Below are positions 42,553-51,023 of a stretch of DNA of 64,000 nt, piece by piece (the stretch's first letter is position 1; each line of letters opens with the position of its first letter). The stretch covers positions 6,743,470 through 6,807,469 of the forward strand of contig NZ_CP059557.1 in the NCBI RefSeq assembly GCF_022828475.1, given 5' to 3'. The position numbers were made by a program, and so were the translations under genes. A model generated the notes under the pieces. It had not been told where the DNA came from, did no database searches, and was given only the letters and a program-made list of their open reading frames with translations. The DNA comes from Saccharopolyspora gloriosae (lineage in GTDB: Bacteria; Actinomycetota; Actinomycetes; Mycobacteriales; Pseudonocardiaceae).

Positions 42553-45063
42553 GTGCCGGAAAACTACGACGTCTCATCCGGGGACGATCCGAACCGGAAG
42601 CCGACGGGCGACGACCCGACCGGCGAAGCGGACCGTCCCACCTCGTCCGGGGAATCCGCCGCGGCGTCGGCAACGTCCGGGGAGTCGGCAACGTCCGCGG
42701 CCGACGCGACCCGGCCGAGCACCCCGGCGCCCTCGACCGGCGCGTCCCAGGACTCCCCGGCGGAGCGGACCACCCAGATCTCGGCGGAGCAGCTCGCCGC
42801 AGGTACGGGAACCGCGGCGAAGACCGACTCGGCCGCGAGCAAGGACTCCGAGCCGGACCTGGCCGAACGCGAGACCCGCCCGGCGATGTCGACGCAGCCG
42901 CCCGCCGCGGACGGCACGCAGCGCATCGAGCCGCCGGAAGCCGAGGCCGAGCGCACCCAGTCGATCCCGAAGGTGCCCGCGGACGAAGGCCACTACGCCT
43001 CGCCCACGGACTTCCTCGGCGCCCCCGGATTTCCCGGGTCGGCCACCGACCGGGTCGAGCAGCCGCCCGCGGACCAGACTCCGACGACGCAGGCCGTCGC
43101 GGGCTCGTTCGCGCAGCTCCCCGCTGAGCAGACCCAGTACTCGGGCCGGCAAGGCCCGTATTCGAACCAGCAAGCCCAGTTCCCCACTGAGCAGACGCAG
43201 TTCCCGACCGTGCAGACCGGCTTCCCCGAGGCCGACGCCGAACGCACCCAGAACATCCCGAAGGTGCCCGCCGAGCCGTCGCCGTGGGCGACCGGTTTCG
43301 CCGGCGGCATCGGCGGCGGATTCGCCGAGGACCCGCCGGAGCAGACCAACGCCCAGCGCAACCGGCGCGGACTGATCCGCGGCGGCATCGCCGCCGGGAT
43401 CGCGGTCGGTTTGTTGACGCTGCTCTACGTCGGTGACCTGGTGTTCAGCAGCGGCACCGTGCCGCGCGGCACCACCGTCGCCGACGTGCAGGTCGGCGGG
43501 CTCACCGAGGCCGCCGCGCAACGCAAGCTGCGCGAGGAACTCGGACCGAACCTGCAGGAGCCGGTGCAGCTGAAGGCGGGCGACGCGACGGCCACCATCT
43601 CCCCGGAGCAGTCCGGGCTGACGATGGACTGGCCCGCCACCATCGAGCAGGCCGGTGAGCAGCCGCTGAACCCGTTCACCCGAATCGCCTCGCTGTTCAC
43701 CGACCGCGAGATCTACCCCGTCAGCCACGGCGACGAGCAGCAGGTCATGGCCGCGGTGGAGCAGGTCAAGCCGAAGCTGGAACGGGCCGCTTCGGAAGGC
43801 ACCATCAAGTTCGAGGGCACCAAGCCCGTCGCCGTGGAACCGGTCACCGGCCGCGCCGTGGACGTGAGCGTGGCCGCCGACCAGGTGATGGCCGACTGGG
43901 CCAAGGGCGGACCGGTCCAGGTCCCGTTCAACGAGCAGGCCGTGAACACCACCTCCGACGGCGTGCACCAGGCGCTGCGCAACGTGGCGCAGCCCGCGGT
44001 GTCCGGCCCCGTGAGCGTCAAGGGCGAAGGCCACGACGCGGCGCTCGCACCGGAGACCATCGCCGCCGCGCTGCGGTTCGAACCGGACGGCAAGGGCGGC
44101 CTGCGCTCCCACCTCGACGCGCCGACCCTCGTCGGCGGCCTCGAGCCGCAACTGCGGGACACCATGAAGCCCGCGAAGGACGCCGAGATCGTCCTCGAAG
44201 GCGGCGGTCCCGTGGTGCGGCCCTCGCTGGACGGCCGCGGCGTGAACTGGGACAAGAGCTTCGAGAAGCTCGACGAGGTCGTCAAGCAGAAGCAGAACCG
44301 CACCCTGCAGGCGGTCTACGAGCAGCAGCCTCCCGCGTTCAACACCGACCACGCCAACGGGCTCGGGATCCGGGAAGTCATCAGCGAGTTCAAGACCGAG
44401 GGCTTCGAAACGGCCTCCGGCGTGAACATCAAGCGGACCGCCGAACAGGTCAACGGCGCGGTCGTCAAACCCGGTGACACGTTCAGCCTCAACGGGCACA
44501 CCGGGCCGCGCGGCACCGCCCAGGGCTACGTGGAGTCCGGGATCATCGAGGACGGCCGCCCGGCGAAGGCCGTCGGCGGCGGCATCTCGCAGTTCGCGAC
44601 CACGCTGTACAACGCCTCGTACTTCGCGGGCGTCAAGGACGTGGAGCACAAGGAGCACAGCTACTACATCAGCCGCTACCCGGCAGGGCGCGAGGCGACG
44701 GTGTTCCAGAACCCCGACGGCAGCAGCGTCATCGACGTGAAGTTCAAGAACACCCTCGCCAGCGGTGTCATGATCACCACGGAGTGGACGCCGTCGTCGA
44801 TCACGGTGAAGTTCTGGGGCACGAAGCAGTACGACGTCGGTTCGAAGACGGGTCCGCGCACCGCGGAGAAGCCGCCGCACGAGAAGGTCGTGCCGCCGGG
44901 CGAGCCGTGCAGCCCGAGCAAGGGCACCGGTGGGTTCACGGTCACCGACACCCGGACCTTGAAGGACGTCAAGACCGGCAAGGTCACCACCGAGAGCCCG
45001 AGCAAGACGGTCTACAACCCGCAGCCGATCATCCACTGCGGGCCTCCGCCGGCTCCTCGCTGA
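42553..45063 (+). CDS. VanW-family membrane protein with peptidoglycan-binding domains
   Basis: An 836-residue cell-wall protein. Residues 1-270 are disordered, acidic and rich in Thr, Pro and Gln, with two copies of ERTQxIPKVPA (near 136 and 234) and a run of QTQ/QFP repeats. One membrane segment follows at about 277-297 (AAGIAVGLLTLLYVGDLVF), so the rest is outside. It contains PG_binding_4-like repeats (300-560) and a VanW domain at about 600-770 (GDTFSLNGHTGPRG, AVGGGISQFATTLYNA). Family members are YoaR-type proteins linked to envelope integrity or glycopeptide tolerance. The GTG has GAAGGGGAAG upstream. A perfect terminator follows. Confidence 0.93.
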   Translation: MPENYDVSSGDDPNRKPTGDDPTGEADRPTSSGESAAASATSGESATSAADATRPSTPAPSTGASQDSPAERTTQISAEQLAAGTGTAAKTDSAASKDSEPDLAERETRPAMSTQPPAADGTQRIEPPEAEAERTQSIPKVPADEGHYASPTDFLGAPGFPGSATDRVEQPPADQTPTTQAVAGSFAQLPAEQTQYSGRQGPYSNQQAQFPTEQTQFPTVQTGFPEADAERTQNIPKVPAEPSPWATGFAGGIGGGFAEDPPEQTNAQRNRRGLIRGGIAAGIAVGLLTLLYVGDLVFSSGTVPRGTTVADVQVGGLTEAAAQRKLREELGPNLQEPVQLKAGDATATISPEQSGLTMDWPATIEQAGEQPLNPFTRIASLFTDREIYPVSHGDEQQVMAAVEQVKPKLERAASEGTIKFEGTKPVAVEPVTGRAVDVSVAADQVMADWAKGGPVQVPFNEQAVNTTSDGVHQALRNVAQPAVSGPVSVKGEGHDAALAPETIAAALRFEPDGKGGLRSHLDAPTLVGGLEPQLRDTMKPAKDAEIVLEGGGPVVRPSLDGRGVNWDKSFEKLDEVVKQKQNRTLQAVYEQQPPAFNTDHANGLGIREVISEFKTEGFETASGVNIKRTAEQVNGAVVKPGDTFSLNGHTGPRGTAQGYVESGIIEDGRPAKAVGGGISQFATTLYNASYFAGVKDVEHKEHSYYISRYPAGREATVFQNPDGSSVIDVKFKNTLASGVMITTEWTPSSITVKFWGTKQYDVGSKTGPRTAEKPPHEKVVPPGEPCSPSKGTGGFTVTDTRTLKDVKTGKVTTESPSKTVYNPQPIIHCGPPPAPR

Positions 45064-45071
45064 CCGACCAC

Positions 45072-45108
45072 CGAAAAGGCCCCTCCCGAACCGGGAGGGG
45101 CCTTTTCG
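45072..45108. terminator. Bidirectional terminator after VanW gene
   Basis: CGAAAAGGCCCCTCCCG (45072-45088) pairs perfectly with CGGGAGGGGCCTTTTCG (45092-45108), loop AAC. The A- and T-runs inside the stem let it work in both directions. Confidence 0.9.
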
Positions 45109-45205
45109 CATCCTCAGGTGAATGTCTCCTCAGATCGGTAAGAGCGGTGAACTGGTCCCCGGTGGTTGGACTGGAAAGTCAGTTCCAGCTACCGGGGAGT
45201 GGTTC

Positions 45206-45700
45206 GTGTATCCGCATAGTTCGTTGTCGCGGGAGCAGCGTGAGGCCGCTGTGGTGTTGTTCGGGGCTGGTCATGGGGCGGTGTCGGCTGCGGCCCGGTT
45301 GGAGGTGTCGGCTTCGGCGGTGAGAACGTTGCGGGATCGATGGTTGTTGCGCGGCCCGGGAGCGTTGATCATGAAACCGACCAAACGGTCCTACTCGTTC
45401 GAGTTCAAACTCGACGTGGTGCTGCGGTTCGTGGCCGGGCAGGCCACGGCGGCCGAGCTGGCCGCCGAGCATGACCTGTCGTCACCGAAGCAGGTGAAAA
45501 ATTGGGCGCGCCAATATCGGCGTGACGGCGAGGATGCGTTGCGCCCCAAGCGGGAAGGCCGCCCACCCCGCGAACCACAACCACCACCGGACGGCGAGAC
45601 GGCCGAACTGGAACGGTTGCGGACGGAGAATCTGCGGTTGTCCGCGGAGAACGCCTACCTAAAAAAACTGCGGGCCTTGAAGGAACAGGGGCGAGGGTAA
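45206..45700 (+). CDS. IS3-family OrfA with helix-turn-helix
   Basis: A 164-residue DNA-binding half of the transposase. It has two helix-turn-helix regions (SREQREAAVVLFGAGHGAV and FVAGQATAAELAAEHDL then KQVKNWARQY), a linker rich in Pro and Arg, and a C-terminal leucine-zipper-like helix (ELERLRTENLRLSAENAYL). The GTG at 45206 has GGGGAG seven bases upstream; an earlier ATG at 45122 would lie outside the element. The A7 run at 45661-45667 near its end allows the -1 frameshift into OrfB. Confidence 0.85.
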   Translation: MYPHSSLSREQREAAVVLFGAGHGAVSAAARLEVSASAVRTLRDRWLLRGPGALIMKPTKRSYSFEFKLDVVLRFVAGQATAAELAAEHDLSSPKQVKNWARQYRRDGEDALRPKREGRPPREPQPPPDGETAELERLRTENLRLSAENAYLKKLRALKEQGRG

Positions 45701-46551
45701 AAACCCAGGTCATCGTCACCCTCAAGGCGCACTATCCGCTTGCGGTACTGCTGGAGGTCGCGGGCCTGGCCCGGTCGACGTTCTTCTATCACCAGGCCCG
45801 GCTCGACCGGCCGGACCCGCACGCCCGGCTGAAACAGGCCGTGACCGACGTGTTCCAGCAGGCCCACGGCCGTTACGGGCACCGCCGCGTCCACGCCATG
45901 CTGCACCGCCACGGCCTGAGACCGGCGAAAAAGACCGTCCTGCACATCATGCGCACCCTCGGCCTGGCCTGCACAGTCCGCCGCCGACGCCGCTACTCAT
46001 CCTGGAAGGGCGAGGCCGGCACCACCGCCGGCAACGTCCTGGACCGCGACTTCACCGCCCCGGCACCGAACACCAAATGGGTCACCGACATCACCGAACT
46101 CCGTGTCGGCACAAGCAAAATCTATCTCTCACCGATCATCGACCTGTTCGACCGCTCCGTCGTGTCCTACTCCTGGAGCACCCGACCCGACACCCACCTG
46201 ACCAACTCATCACTGACCAAAGCCATCGCCACCCTCAACACCGGCCACACCCCACTCGTGCACACCGACCAAGGCTTCCACTACCGACACACCTCCTGGC
46301 GCCAACTGCTACACGAGGCAAACCTGACACCCTCCATGTCCCGGAAAGCGACCTGCCTCGACAACGCCGTCGCCGAAAACTTCTTCAGCCACCTCAAAGA
46401 AGAACTCTTCCACCACCACAACTACAACACCCCCGACGAGTTCACCACCGCCCTCGAGAACTACCTCGACTGGTACAACACCACCCGCATCTCCACCACA
46501 CTGAAGAACCTCACCCCCACCGAATACCGAGCCCAGGCCCTCACCACCTAG
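45661..46551 (+). CDS. IS3-family OrfB (DDE integrase), made by -1 frameshift
   Basis: The integrase half is read in the -1 frame from the A7 run (45661-45667) and has no good start of its own, so the enzyme is an OrfAB fusion. The HTH_21-like part (ARSTFFYHQARLDRP, GRYGHRRVHAMLHRHGL) precedes the DDE domain: Asp in WVTDITEL, Asp in VHTDQGFHY and Glu in AVAENFFSHLKEEL. The closing LDWYNTTRISTTLKNLTPTEY is typical of IS3. OrfA length suggests the IS150 group. Confidence 0.9.
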   Translation, partial: KKTAGLEGTGARVKTQVIVTLKAHYPLAVLLEVAGLARSTFFYHQARLDRPDPHARLKQAVTDVFQQAHGRYGHRRVHAMLHRHGLRPAKKTVLHIMRTLGLACTVRRRRRYSSWKGEAGTTAGNVLDRDFTAPAPNTKWVTDITELRVGTSKIYLSPIIDLFDRSVVSYSWSTRPDTHLTNSSLTKAIATLNTGHTPLVHTDQGFHYRHTSWRQLLHEANLTPSMSRKATCLDNAVAENFFSHLKEELFHHHNYNTPDEFTTALENYLDWYNTTRISTTLKNLTPTEYRAQALTT

Positions 46552-46640
46552 CCTTCACTCACCCAGTCCAACAAACAGGGACCACTTCACGGTCGAATGA
46601 GCCACTCACCCCGCCAGCCCCCTCAGGTGACATTCAACCG

Positions 46641-46676
46641 AGGGACGGTGGAGTGGGCCATCACTCCACCGTCCCT
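46641..46676. terminator. 15-bp perfect hairpin downstream of fadE5-like gene (distal)
   Basis: AGGGACGGTGGAGTG (46641-46655) pairs with CACTCCACCGTCCCT (46662-46676), six-base loop. It follows a second hairpin nearer the gene; neither has a U-tract. Confidence 0.6.
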
Positions 46677-46754
46677 GCCAGGTGAACGTCGCCGGTGGGG
46701 GTGTCCACCTGAGTTGGCGGGGCAGTGGGTCGGCGAGCGCGTGGCCCGCAGCGA

Positions 46755-46793
46755 AACGTGGGCGCTCACCCCGGTGGAGTGAGCGCCCACGTT
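46755..46793 (-). terminator. 15-bp perfect hairpin downstream of fadE5-like gene (proximal)
   Basis: AACGTGGGCGCTCAC (46755-46769) pairs with GTGAGCGCCCACGTT (46779-46793), nine-base loop, 40 bases after the gene's stop. It is the likely terminator. Confidence 0.65.
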
Positions 46794-46833
46794 CAGTCGT
46801 GCCGCGGTGCCCTTGCGGCACCACGAGTCCGGA

Positions 46834-48678
46834 TCAGAACACCGACTCGTCCAGCTCCATGATCGCGTTGTCGGCGTTCTCCACGACCTTGCGGCGGGAG
46901 GACAGCTCCGGCAGCACGTTCTTCGCGAAGAACCGCACCACCGCGACCTTGCCCTGGTAGAAGGACTGGTCCTTGGCCGAGGCGCCCGCGTCCAGCGCGG
47001 CCAGCGCCACCTCCGCCTGGCGCAGCAGCAGCCAGCCGATGAGCAGGTCACCCATGCTCATCAGGACCGTGACGGCGTGCTGGCCGACCTTGTAGATGTT
47101 GTTCACGTCCTCCTGCGCGGAGGTCAGGAAACCGAACACCGCGCCGAGCGTGCCCTGCGCGTCCTCCAGCGCCTGCGCGACCAGCGCCCGCTCTTCCTTG
47201 AGCCGGTCGTCGGCGCCTTCGGCGTCCAGCGACTTCTGCACCTCGGCGGCGATGTGCCCGAGGGCCGCGCCGTTGTTGCGCACGATCTTGCGGAAGAAGA
47301 AGTCCTGCGCCTGGATCGCCGTGGTGCCCTCGTACAGGCTGTCGATCTTGGCGTCGCGGATGTACTGCTCGATCGGGTAGTCCTGCAGGTAGCCGGAGCC
47401 GCCGAGGGTCTGCAGCGACAGCGTCAGGTTCTCGTACGCCCGCTCCGAGCCCACGCCCTTGACGATCGGCAGCAGCAGGTCGTTGACCTGCTCGGCCAGC
47501 GCGACGTCCTCGCCGGTGGCCTTGCCCTGGGCGATCTGGTCCTGGTAGGTCGCGGTGTACAGGTACACGGCGCGCAGGCCCTCCGCGTACGCCTTCTGCA
47601 GCATCAGGGTGCGGCGCACGTCGGGGTGGTTGGTGATCGTGACGCGCGGGGCGGTCTTGTCGGTGGCCCTGGTGAGGTCCGCGCCCTGCACGCGCTCCTT
47701 GGCGTACTCCAGCGCGTTGAGGTAGCCGGTGGACAGCGTCGCGATGGCCTTGGTGCCGACCATCATCCGGGCGTACTCGATGACCTGGAACATCTGCGCG
47801 ATGCCGTCGTGCACCTCGCCGAGCAGCCAGCCCTGTGCGGGGATGTCGTGCTGGCCGAAGGTCAGCTCGCAGGTGGCGGAGGCGTTGAGGCCCATCTTGT
47901 GCTCGACGTTGGTGACGAAGGCGCCGTTGCGCTCGCCCGGCTCACCGGTCTTGCCGTCGAAGTGGAACTTCGGCACCAGGAACAGGCTCAGGCCCTTGGT
48001 GCCGGGCTTGCTCTCCACGCCGTCGCCCTCGGGGCGGGCCAGCACCAGGTGCATGATGTTCTCGGTCATGTCCTGGTCGGCGGAGGTGATGAACCGCTTC
48101 ACGCCGTCGAGGTGCCAGCTGCCGTCGGCCTGCTTGACGGCCTTGGTGCGCCCGGAGCCGACGTCGGAGCCCGCGTCCGGCTCGGTCAGCACCATGGTGG
48201 CACCCCAGCCGCGCGCGATCATCAGCTCGGCCCAGGCGCGCTGCTCCTCGGTGCCGTTCTTGTGCATGATCCCCGCGAACTGCGGGCCGGCCATGTACAT
48301 GTAGACGGCCGGGTTGGCACCCAGGATCAGTTCGGAAGTCGCCCACTGCACGGTCGGCGGGATGCCGTAGCCGCCGATCTCGTCGGCCAGCCCCAGCCGC
48401 CACCATTCGCCGTCCTGGATCTGCTGGTAGGACTTCTTGAAGGCCTCCGGCAGCGTGACCGAGTGGGTCTTCGGGTCGAACTTGGCCGGGGTGCGGTCGC
48501 CTTCCGTGAAGGACTCCGCGAGAGGTCCGGTGGCGAGGCTGTTGAGCTCGCTGAGCACACCGCGCACGGTGTCCTCGTCGGACTGCTCGAACGCCCCGGT
48601 GCCGAGCCGCTCCTGCACCTTGAACAACTCGAACAAGTTGAATTCGAGGTCACGGACGTTGCTCTTGTAGTGGCCCAT
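46834..48678 (-). CDS. fadE5: Acyl-CoA dehydrogenase, FadE5 type
   Basis: A 614-residue flavoenzyme of the long FadE5 class. The N-terminus [19 protein letters not shown] is nearly that of mycobacterial FadE5 (Rv0244c). FAD and substrate segments are [31 protein letters not shown] and [21 protein letters not shown]; the catalytic Glu is in the [13 protein letters not shown] region. The last 150 residues form the extra helical domain of this class. It acts on a broad range of acyl-CoAs in fatty-acid degradation. Two TTACTnnnnRGTAA sites lie 61-98 bases upstream. In M. tuberculosis the gene adjoins fadA2; here it is 14.5 kb away. Confidence 0.94.
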   Translation of the reverse strand: MGHYKSNVRDLEFNLFELFKVQERLGTGAFEQSDEDTVRGVLSELNSLATGPLAESFTEGDRTPAKFDPKTHSVTLPEAFKKSYQQIQDGEWWRLGLADEIGGYGIPPTVQWATSELILGANPAVYMYMAGPQFAGIMHKNGTEEQRAWAELMIARGWGATMVLTEPDAGSDVGSGRTKAVKQADGSWHLDGVKRFITSADQDMTENIMHLVLARPEGDGVESKPGTKGLSLFLVPKFHFDGKTGEPGERNGAFVTNVEHKMGLNASATCELTFGQHDIPAQGWLLGEVHDGIAQMFQVIEYARMMVGTKAIATLSTGYLNALEYAKERVQGADLTRATDKTAPRVTITNHPDVRRTLMLQKAYAEGLRAVYLYTATYQDQIAQGKATGEDVALAEQVNDLLLPIVKGVGSERAYENLTLSLQTLGGSGYLQDYPIEQYIRDAKIDSLYEGTTAIQAQDFFFRKIVRNNGAALGHIAAEVQKSLDAEGADDRLKEERALVAQALEDAQGTLGAVFGFLTSAQEDVNNIYKVGQHAVTVLMSMGDLLIGWLLLRQAEVALAALDAGASAKDQSFYQGKVAVVRFFAKNVLPELSSRRKVVENADNAIMELDESVF

Positions 48679-48738
48679 TTCGCAGGCTCCCTCTCCGAAC
48701 TGATGATTCCGAGCCGGCCCCGCTCTCCGGACATGGCC

Positions 48739-48776
48739 TTACTCGTCGGTAACTCCAGCGTATTACTTAGTAGTAA
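48739..48776. promoter_or_regulatory. Twin TetR-type operators upstream of fadE5-like gene
   Basis: TTACTCGTCGGTAA (48739-48752) and TTACTTAGTAGTAA (48763-48776) share the architecture YTACYnnnnRGTAR, with centres 24 bases apart, that is on about the same face of the helix after two turns. The surrounding stretch is AT-richer than its surroundings and likely overlaps the promoter. Confidence 0.7.
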
Positions 48777-49007
48777 CTTCTGTCGAGCGGGTAGGCCCAA
48801 AACCACCCGGAGTGCCCTGTGACATGCGTCGACCCGCCAGGCCGAACGGTCGCGGGAGCCATCCCGCAACCCCGCCAGGCTCACACGATCGAGTTGCACC
48901 ACTGAGCCCGACCTGCCCGCCCGGCGTCCGCGGCATCCAATAGGACTCGCCCACGCACCGGGCGCGTACGTGCGCCGCGCCCGGCGAGCTCGACTGCGGA
49001 GGTCGGC

Positions 49008-49541
49008 ATGGACCGAACGAAAGCCCACTACGGCGTGGCCGCGGCCACGCTCGCCGTCGCACTGCTGAGCGGTTGCGGAGGCGGCGGGGACCAGGGTCAA
49101 GGGGGCCAGGAAGGCCAAGTGCCACCGGCCCCACCCGCCCAACAGCAGCAGGAGGAACAACCGCCACCGCCGCCCGGACCCGACCCGGAGGCCGCGAAGA
49201 CCGAGTTGCAGCAGCAGATCGACCAGGCGCTGCAGCAGAGCCCGATCACGTTCAAGGCCGACAGCCGGGAACTGACCGAACAGGGCGAGCAGACCGCGAC
49301 CAAGGCCGCCGAGCTGGCCAAGAGCGCCCCGCAGGAACTGAAGTTCACCATCACGGGCTTCGTCGCCGACACCGGCAGCCCATCGCCCGAGGACCAGCAG
49401 CTCTCGCAGCAGCGGGCGCAGGCCGTGTCGGACAAGTTCGCGGCGGCCGGTGTTCCCGCCGAGCGCCTGGAGGTCGTCGGCAAGGGACCTGCCGAAGGCG
49501 GGCAGGAGACCGACCGGCACGCGACGATCAGCGTGCAGTAG
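49008..49541 (+). CDS. OmpA-like domain lipoprotein
   Basis: A 177-residue exported lipoprotein: AAATLAVALLSGC gives the lipobox with the cysteine at residue 23. A Gln/Pro-rich spacer (residues 25-62) follows. The OmpA-like domain (about 85-177) has ITGFVADTGS, LSQQRAQAVSDKFAAAGV and RLEVVGKGPAEGG, and ends DRHATISVQ. In the standard motif the last part is NRRVEI; here the first Arg is retained and the second is His, so peptidoglycan binding may be altered. It is reminiscent of ArfA/OmpATb-type proteins. GGAGG lies eight bases before the ATG. Confidence 0.85.
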   Translation: MDRTKAHYGVAAATLAVALLSGCGGGGDQGQGGQEGQVPPAPPAQQQQEEQPPPPPGPDPEAAKTELQQQIDQALQQSPITFKADSRELTEQGEQTATKAAELAKSAPQELKFTITGFVADTGSPSPEDQQLSQQRAQAVSDKFAAAGVPAERLEVVGKGPAEGGQETDRHATISVQ

Positions 49542-49560
49542 CCGGTCGTCATCACGGCGA

Positions 49561-49593
49561 ACGGGAGGGTGCCGGTGGGCGCCCTCCCGTTTT
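49561..49593 (+). terminator. Rho-independent terminator of OmpA-like gene
   Basis: ACGGGAGGGTGCC (49561-49573) pairs with GGCGCCCTCCCGT (49578-49590) with one G-T wobble, then TTTT at 49590-49593. Confidence 0.88.
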
Positions 49594-49617
49594 CGCGCCC
49601 ACACCCGCTAGGGCGGG

Positions 49618-49790
49618 ATCGTGGCGCTCCAGAAGTGGCGTCCGAGCCCGGGTGCGTCCGAGCCCGGGCATGGCAGCCGAGTGCGACGGTGGCACCTGGG
49701 TCAGGAGGCTACGGTCGTTTCCGGGCGTGGCGTCCGAGTCCGGGCGTGACGGCCAAGTCCGGACGTGACGACCGAGCGCTGGGAGGCCCC
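49618..49790. repeat. Degenerate direct repeats GTCCGAGCCCGGGCGTG
   Basis: Phrases such as GCGTCCGAGCCCGGG, GCGTCCGAGTCCGGGCGTG and GGCCAAGTCCGGACGTGACG recur at least five times with about 18-22 base spacing. No gene is supported here; the neighbouring YnfA gene ends at 49823. Confidence 0.55.
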
Positions 49791-49822
49791 GCGTCCCGGC
49801 GACGCGGTCGCGGAACTCGGGC

Positions 49823-50155
49823 TCAGCCTCGCGGCGCGTACATGATCACGGCTACGCCGAGCAGGCAGATCGCGGCTCCGGCGAGGTCCCAGCGATCCGG
49901 GCGGAACCCGTCCAGCAGCATCGCCCAGCCGAGCGAGCCCGCGACGAACACACCGCCGTACGCGGCGAGGATGCGCCCGAAGTTCGCGTCCGGCTGCAGC
50001 GTGGCCACAAAACCGTAGGCGCCGAGCGCGAGAACTCCCGCACCCATCCACAGCAGGCCCTTGTGCTCGCGCACGCCCTGCCAGATCAGCCAGGCGCCGC
50101 CGATCTCCGCCACGGCGGCCAAGGCGAACAACACGATCGAACGCAGCACGGTCAC
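49823..50155 (-). CDS. YnfA/UPF0060 family small membrane protein
   Basis: A 110-residue protein with four hydrophobic segments ([75 protein letters not shown]). It belongs to the UPF0060 family in the drug/metabolite transporter superfamily, related to small multidrug exporters; its cargo is unknown. The GTG at 50153-50155 is preceded six bases upstream by TAGCCT, a leaderless-type -10, with no ribosome site. Confidence 0.93.
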   Translation of the reverse strand: MTVLRSIVLFALAAVAEIGGAWLIWQGVREHKGLLWMGAGVLALGAYGFVATLQPDANFGRILAAYGGVFVAGSLGWAMLLDGFRPDRWDLAGAAICLLGVAVIMYAPRG

Positions 50156-50237
50156 GCCGTCAGGCTAAGCAGTCCGTCCGGACGGCCTGCGCAGCGGGAG
50201 CCACCGCACCCGGACGCGACCGCGCGCCCTTCCCAAG

Positions 50238-50921
50238 TCAGGAGGGGCGGACGACGATCTCCGTGAGGTGCGCGTCAGCGGAGGCGCGCACGGCGGAGCA
50301 GACCGGCGCGGCCACCGACTCCGGTCGCAGGTAGCGCTCGGGCTGGAACTCGCCTCCCTCGGCGTCGCGCACCTCGCGCTGCATGTCGGTGTTGATCCGG
50401 CCCGGGAAGACCGAGGTCACCCGCACGCCGTTGGCCGCCTCCTCGGCGCGCAGCACGTCGGCGAACGCGCGCAGCGCGAACTTGCTCGCCGCGTAGGAGC
50501 CCCAGTTCGGCTTCGCGGCCAAACCCGCGCCGGAGTTGACCAGCACCACATGACCGGATGCGGCCCGCAGCGCGGGCAGCAGCAGCCGGGTCAGCTCGGT
50601 CACGGCGAACAGGTTCAGCTCGAAGGTGCGCCGCCACGAGTCCACCGCGACTTCCGCCACCGACCCGAGCTCGACCAGGCCCGCGCTGTGCACCAGCACG
50701 TCCAGCCGGTCGATGTCGCGTACCGCCTCGGCCACCGCGGCGGCGTCGGTCAGTTCCACCGGCCACGGCCGGGCGCCGTCGATCTCCGCCGCCAGCGCGT
50801 TCAGGGCCTCGCCGTCCCGGCCGCCGAGCAGCACGTCGTGGGTTTCGGAGAGGGCGCGGGCGACAGCGGCCCCGACACCACGGGAAGCACCCGTGACCAG
50901 GGCGATCGAACGTTCAGACAT
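50238..50921 (-). CDS. Short-chain dehydrogenase/reductase
   Basis: A 227-residue classical SDR: TGASRGVGAAV (NAD(P) binding, residues 10-20), NSGAGLAAKPNWGSYAASKFAL with the catalytic Ser near 135, Tyr near 148 and Lys at +4. It is short at the C-terminus, so substrate range is probably set by few residues; the reaction is reduction of a carbonyl or oxidation of an alcohol. The ATG at 50919-50921 has TACGAT seven bases upstream, so the gene is probably leaderless. Confidence 0.93.
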   Translation of the reverse strand: MSERSIALVTGASRGVGAAVARALSETHDVLLGGRDGEALNALAAEIDGARPWPVELTDAAAVAEAVRDIDRLDVLVHSAGLVELGSVAEVAVDSWRRTFELNLFAVTELTRLLLPALRAASGHVVLVNSGAGLAAKPNWGSYAASKFALRAFADVLRAEEAANGVRVTSVFPGRINTDMQREVRDAEGGEFQPERYLRPESVAAPVCSAVRASADAHLTEIVVRPS

Positions 50922-51023
50922 GTTCTGAATCGTATCCGTCGCACGACTGCGCACGGTGCGCCGGTCGTCTCATCCTGTGCTCCGGCCTTGACCCGGGCAC
51001 GGGGCGCGCATTAGGACGTTCCG

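Larger units (their letters stand above)
45148..46589 (+). mobile_element. IS3-family insertion sequence with CGG target duplication
   Basis: A 1442-bp element. The terminal 27 bases, starting TGAACTGGTCCC (45148-45174), match the reverse complement of 46563-46589, which starts TGAAGTGGTCCC, at 23 positions. CGG at 45145-45147 and CGG at 46590-46592 form the three-base target duplication typical of IS3. Both open frames are intact, so it may be active and recently inserted into the region between the VanW and FadE5-like genes. Confidence 0.9.
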
